Source: Spirochaetales bacterium
Lineage (GTDB): Bacteria > Spirochaetota > Spirochaetia > DSM-27196 > SKKC01
NCBI GenBank assembly: GCA_007121695.1
Contig: SKKC01000239.1
Span: forward strand, 1-7,828
Length of the DNA stretch: 7,828 nt
Direction of reading: 5' to 3'
Positions 7,010-7,828 of this stretch are shown here, one piece after another. The notes beneath the pieces were generated by a model that saw only the letters and a list, made by a program, of their open reading frames with translations, did no database searches and had not been told where the DNA came from. The translations under genes were made by a program, and so were the position numbers. The stretch's first letter is position 1. Each line of letters opens with the position of its first letter.

Positions 7010-7828
7010 ATGATTACACTGAAAGTACCTCTCAGCAATCGCACCGAGCTGGAGGAGTGGTATCAACGGGTGCACAACGGATACGAGAAGGTGCTGTATC
7101 AGATGCAGCGAGAACTCTCGGATCTGCTGGCCGACGCCGGCATTCATCCTACGATCAAGTATCGGGTGAAAAGCCTCGAGAGCCTCTACGAAAAGGCCCA
7201 GCGACGAATCAGGACCGACTCATTCTCTGCGGACAGGTTCCAGGTTACCGACTTTATCGGTGTGCGGGTCGTGTGCCCGTTCATTGAGGATATACGGCAT
7301 TGCGAACAGCTTATTCACAAGACCTACGATGTTGTTGAGCGTGAACAGAAAGGCGCCGAGTACAGCTTTCAGGAGTTTGGCTACGAGTCCATTCATTACC
7401 TGGTCAGGATTCCAAAGCATCTGTGCGAAGGGTTTAACCTTGGGGGGTCTGACGTTTGCGAAATTCAGCTGCGGACCATTCTGCAGGATGCATGGGCGGA
7501 AGTCGAACACGAGCTGGTCTACAAGGCCGAGTTCACGCCCTTCGACGAGCCGCTGCGGCGAAAACTTGCCGCGCTCAACGCGAATCTGTCCCTGTCGGAT
7601 ATCGTGTTTCAGGAAATACGGGACTATCAGCGCCAGCTGCATGTACAGCTGAAGCGCCGACGGCGGTCATTCTGGGCGACCGTTCAGGACGCGACCGCGG
7701 GTGACCCGGGCTCATTCGCTGCTCGGGAAACCGCGGAGCCAGCGACAGGGGAGATGCCTCAGGAATCGGTGCCAGCCGATGTGCCCGAAGAGATCGCAAC
7801 GTCCATGATTCCGGGTGGGGACTCGGTC
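7010..7828 (+). CDS. RelA/SpoT-type (p)ppGpp synthetase without HD domain, 3' end missing
   Basis: This enzyme is predicted to transfer pyrophosphate from ATP to GDP or GTP, making the alarmone (p)ppGpp in the cytosol. The frame stays open for 273 codons to the window end. Synthetase motifs in order are KYRVKSLESLYEKAQ at 50-64 (substrate-binding basic helix), DFIGVRVV at 81-88 (D81 matches the Mg-binding aspartate), FGYESIHYLV at 123-132 (the G-loop, normally GYQS/KS-LH), and CEIQLRT at 150-156 (E151 matches the catalytic glutamate), followed by DAWAEVEHELVYK at 160-172. All catalytic positions look intact. Only about 45 residues precede the domain, so there is no room for the HD hydrolase domain of bifunctional Rel. 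An Arg-rich patch (KRRRRS, 215-220) leads into an acidic, Pro/Ala/Gly-rich tail from about 227, probably a linker to something unseen. The ATG is the only ATG after an in-frame TAG at 6980; its SD is weak. Confidence 0.9.
   Translation, partial: MITLKVPLSNRTELEEWYQRVHNGYEKVLYQMQRELSDLLADAGIHPTIKYRVKSLESLYEKAQRRIRTDSFSADRFQVTDFIGVRVVCPFIEDIRHCEQLIHKTYDVVEREQKGAEYSFQEFGYESIHYLVRIPKHLCEGFNLGGSDVCEIQLRTILQDAWAEVEHELVYKAEFTPFDEPLRRKLAALNANLSLSDIVFQEIRDYQRQLHVQLKRRRRSFWATVQDATAGDPGSFAARETAEPATGEMPQESVPADVPEEIATSMIPGGDSV

Noticed and set aside
6884..7147. An 88-residue N-terminal extension of the AI-2E transporter frame
   Set aside because: It overlaps the divergent synthetase gene and both promoters, and the family domain begins just after the ATG at 6883, which has its own ribosome-binding site.

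Overview
The window is a densely packed, GC-rich stretch of a bacterial chromosome made of ordinary core and metabolic genes. I see no RNA gene, mobile element, CRISPR array or prophage. Protein style is compatible with a free-living spirochaete: the PurK variant carries a FEIEH motif, and the GH1 and RelA/SpoT sequences look spirochaete-like. This placement is an impression from memory and has low to moderate confidence.

Positions 1-5731 hold five genes on the + strand with almost no space between them. First is the 3' part of a long-type Xaa-Pro aminopeptidase (aminopeptidase P), whose start lies before the window. It overlaps purK by ATGA. purK is followed by purE (14 nt gap), ychF (9 nt gap) and a family 1 glycoside hydrolase (6 nt gap, same reading frame as ychF). 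No promoter or terminator is evident between them, so they are probably one transcript. PurK and PurE carry out consecutive steps of de novo purine synthesis (AIR to N5-CAIR to CAIR). The peptidase, the YchF ATPase/GTPase and the glycosidase have no obvious biochemical link to them beyond supplying amino acids, translation-linked control and sugar.

Positions 5738-6883 hold an AI-2E family (PF01594) membrane protein on the - strand. It converges on the glycosidase gene with a 6 bp gap. Its true start is the ATG at 6883, not the end of the longer open frame that reaches 7147.

Positions 6884-7009 are the only real intergenic region. It holds two good sigma-70-type promoters, one per strand, whose predicted start points nearly coincide.

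From 7010 to the window end runs the 5' part (273 codons, no stop) of a RelA/SpoT-type (p)ppGpp synthetase. It has no N-terminal HD hydrolase domain, and an acidic, proline-rich tail runs off the window. It stays open to the last base and is easily overlooked.

No clearly new biological system is visible. The points most worth a second look are the synthetase-only alarmone enzyme with its tail, the overlapping divergent promoters, and the in-frame, SD-less junction between ychF and the glycosidase gene.
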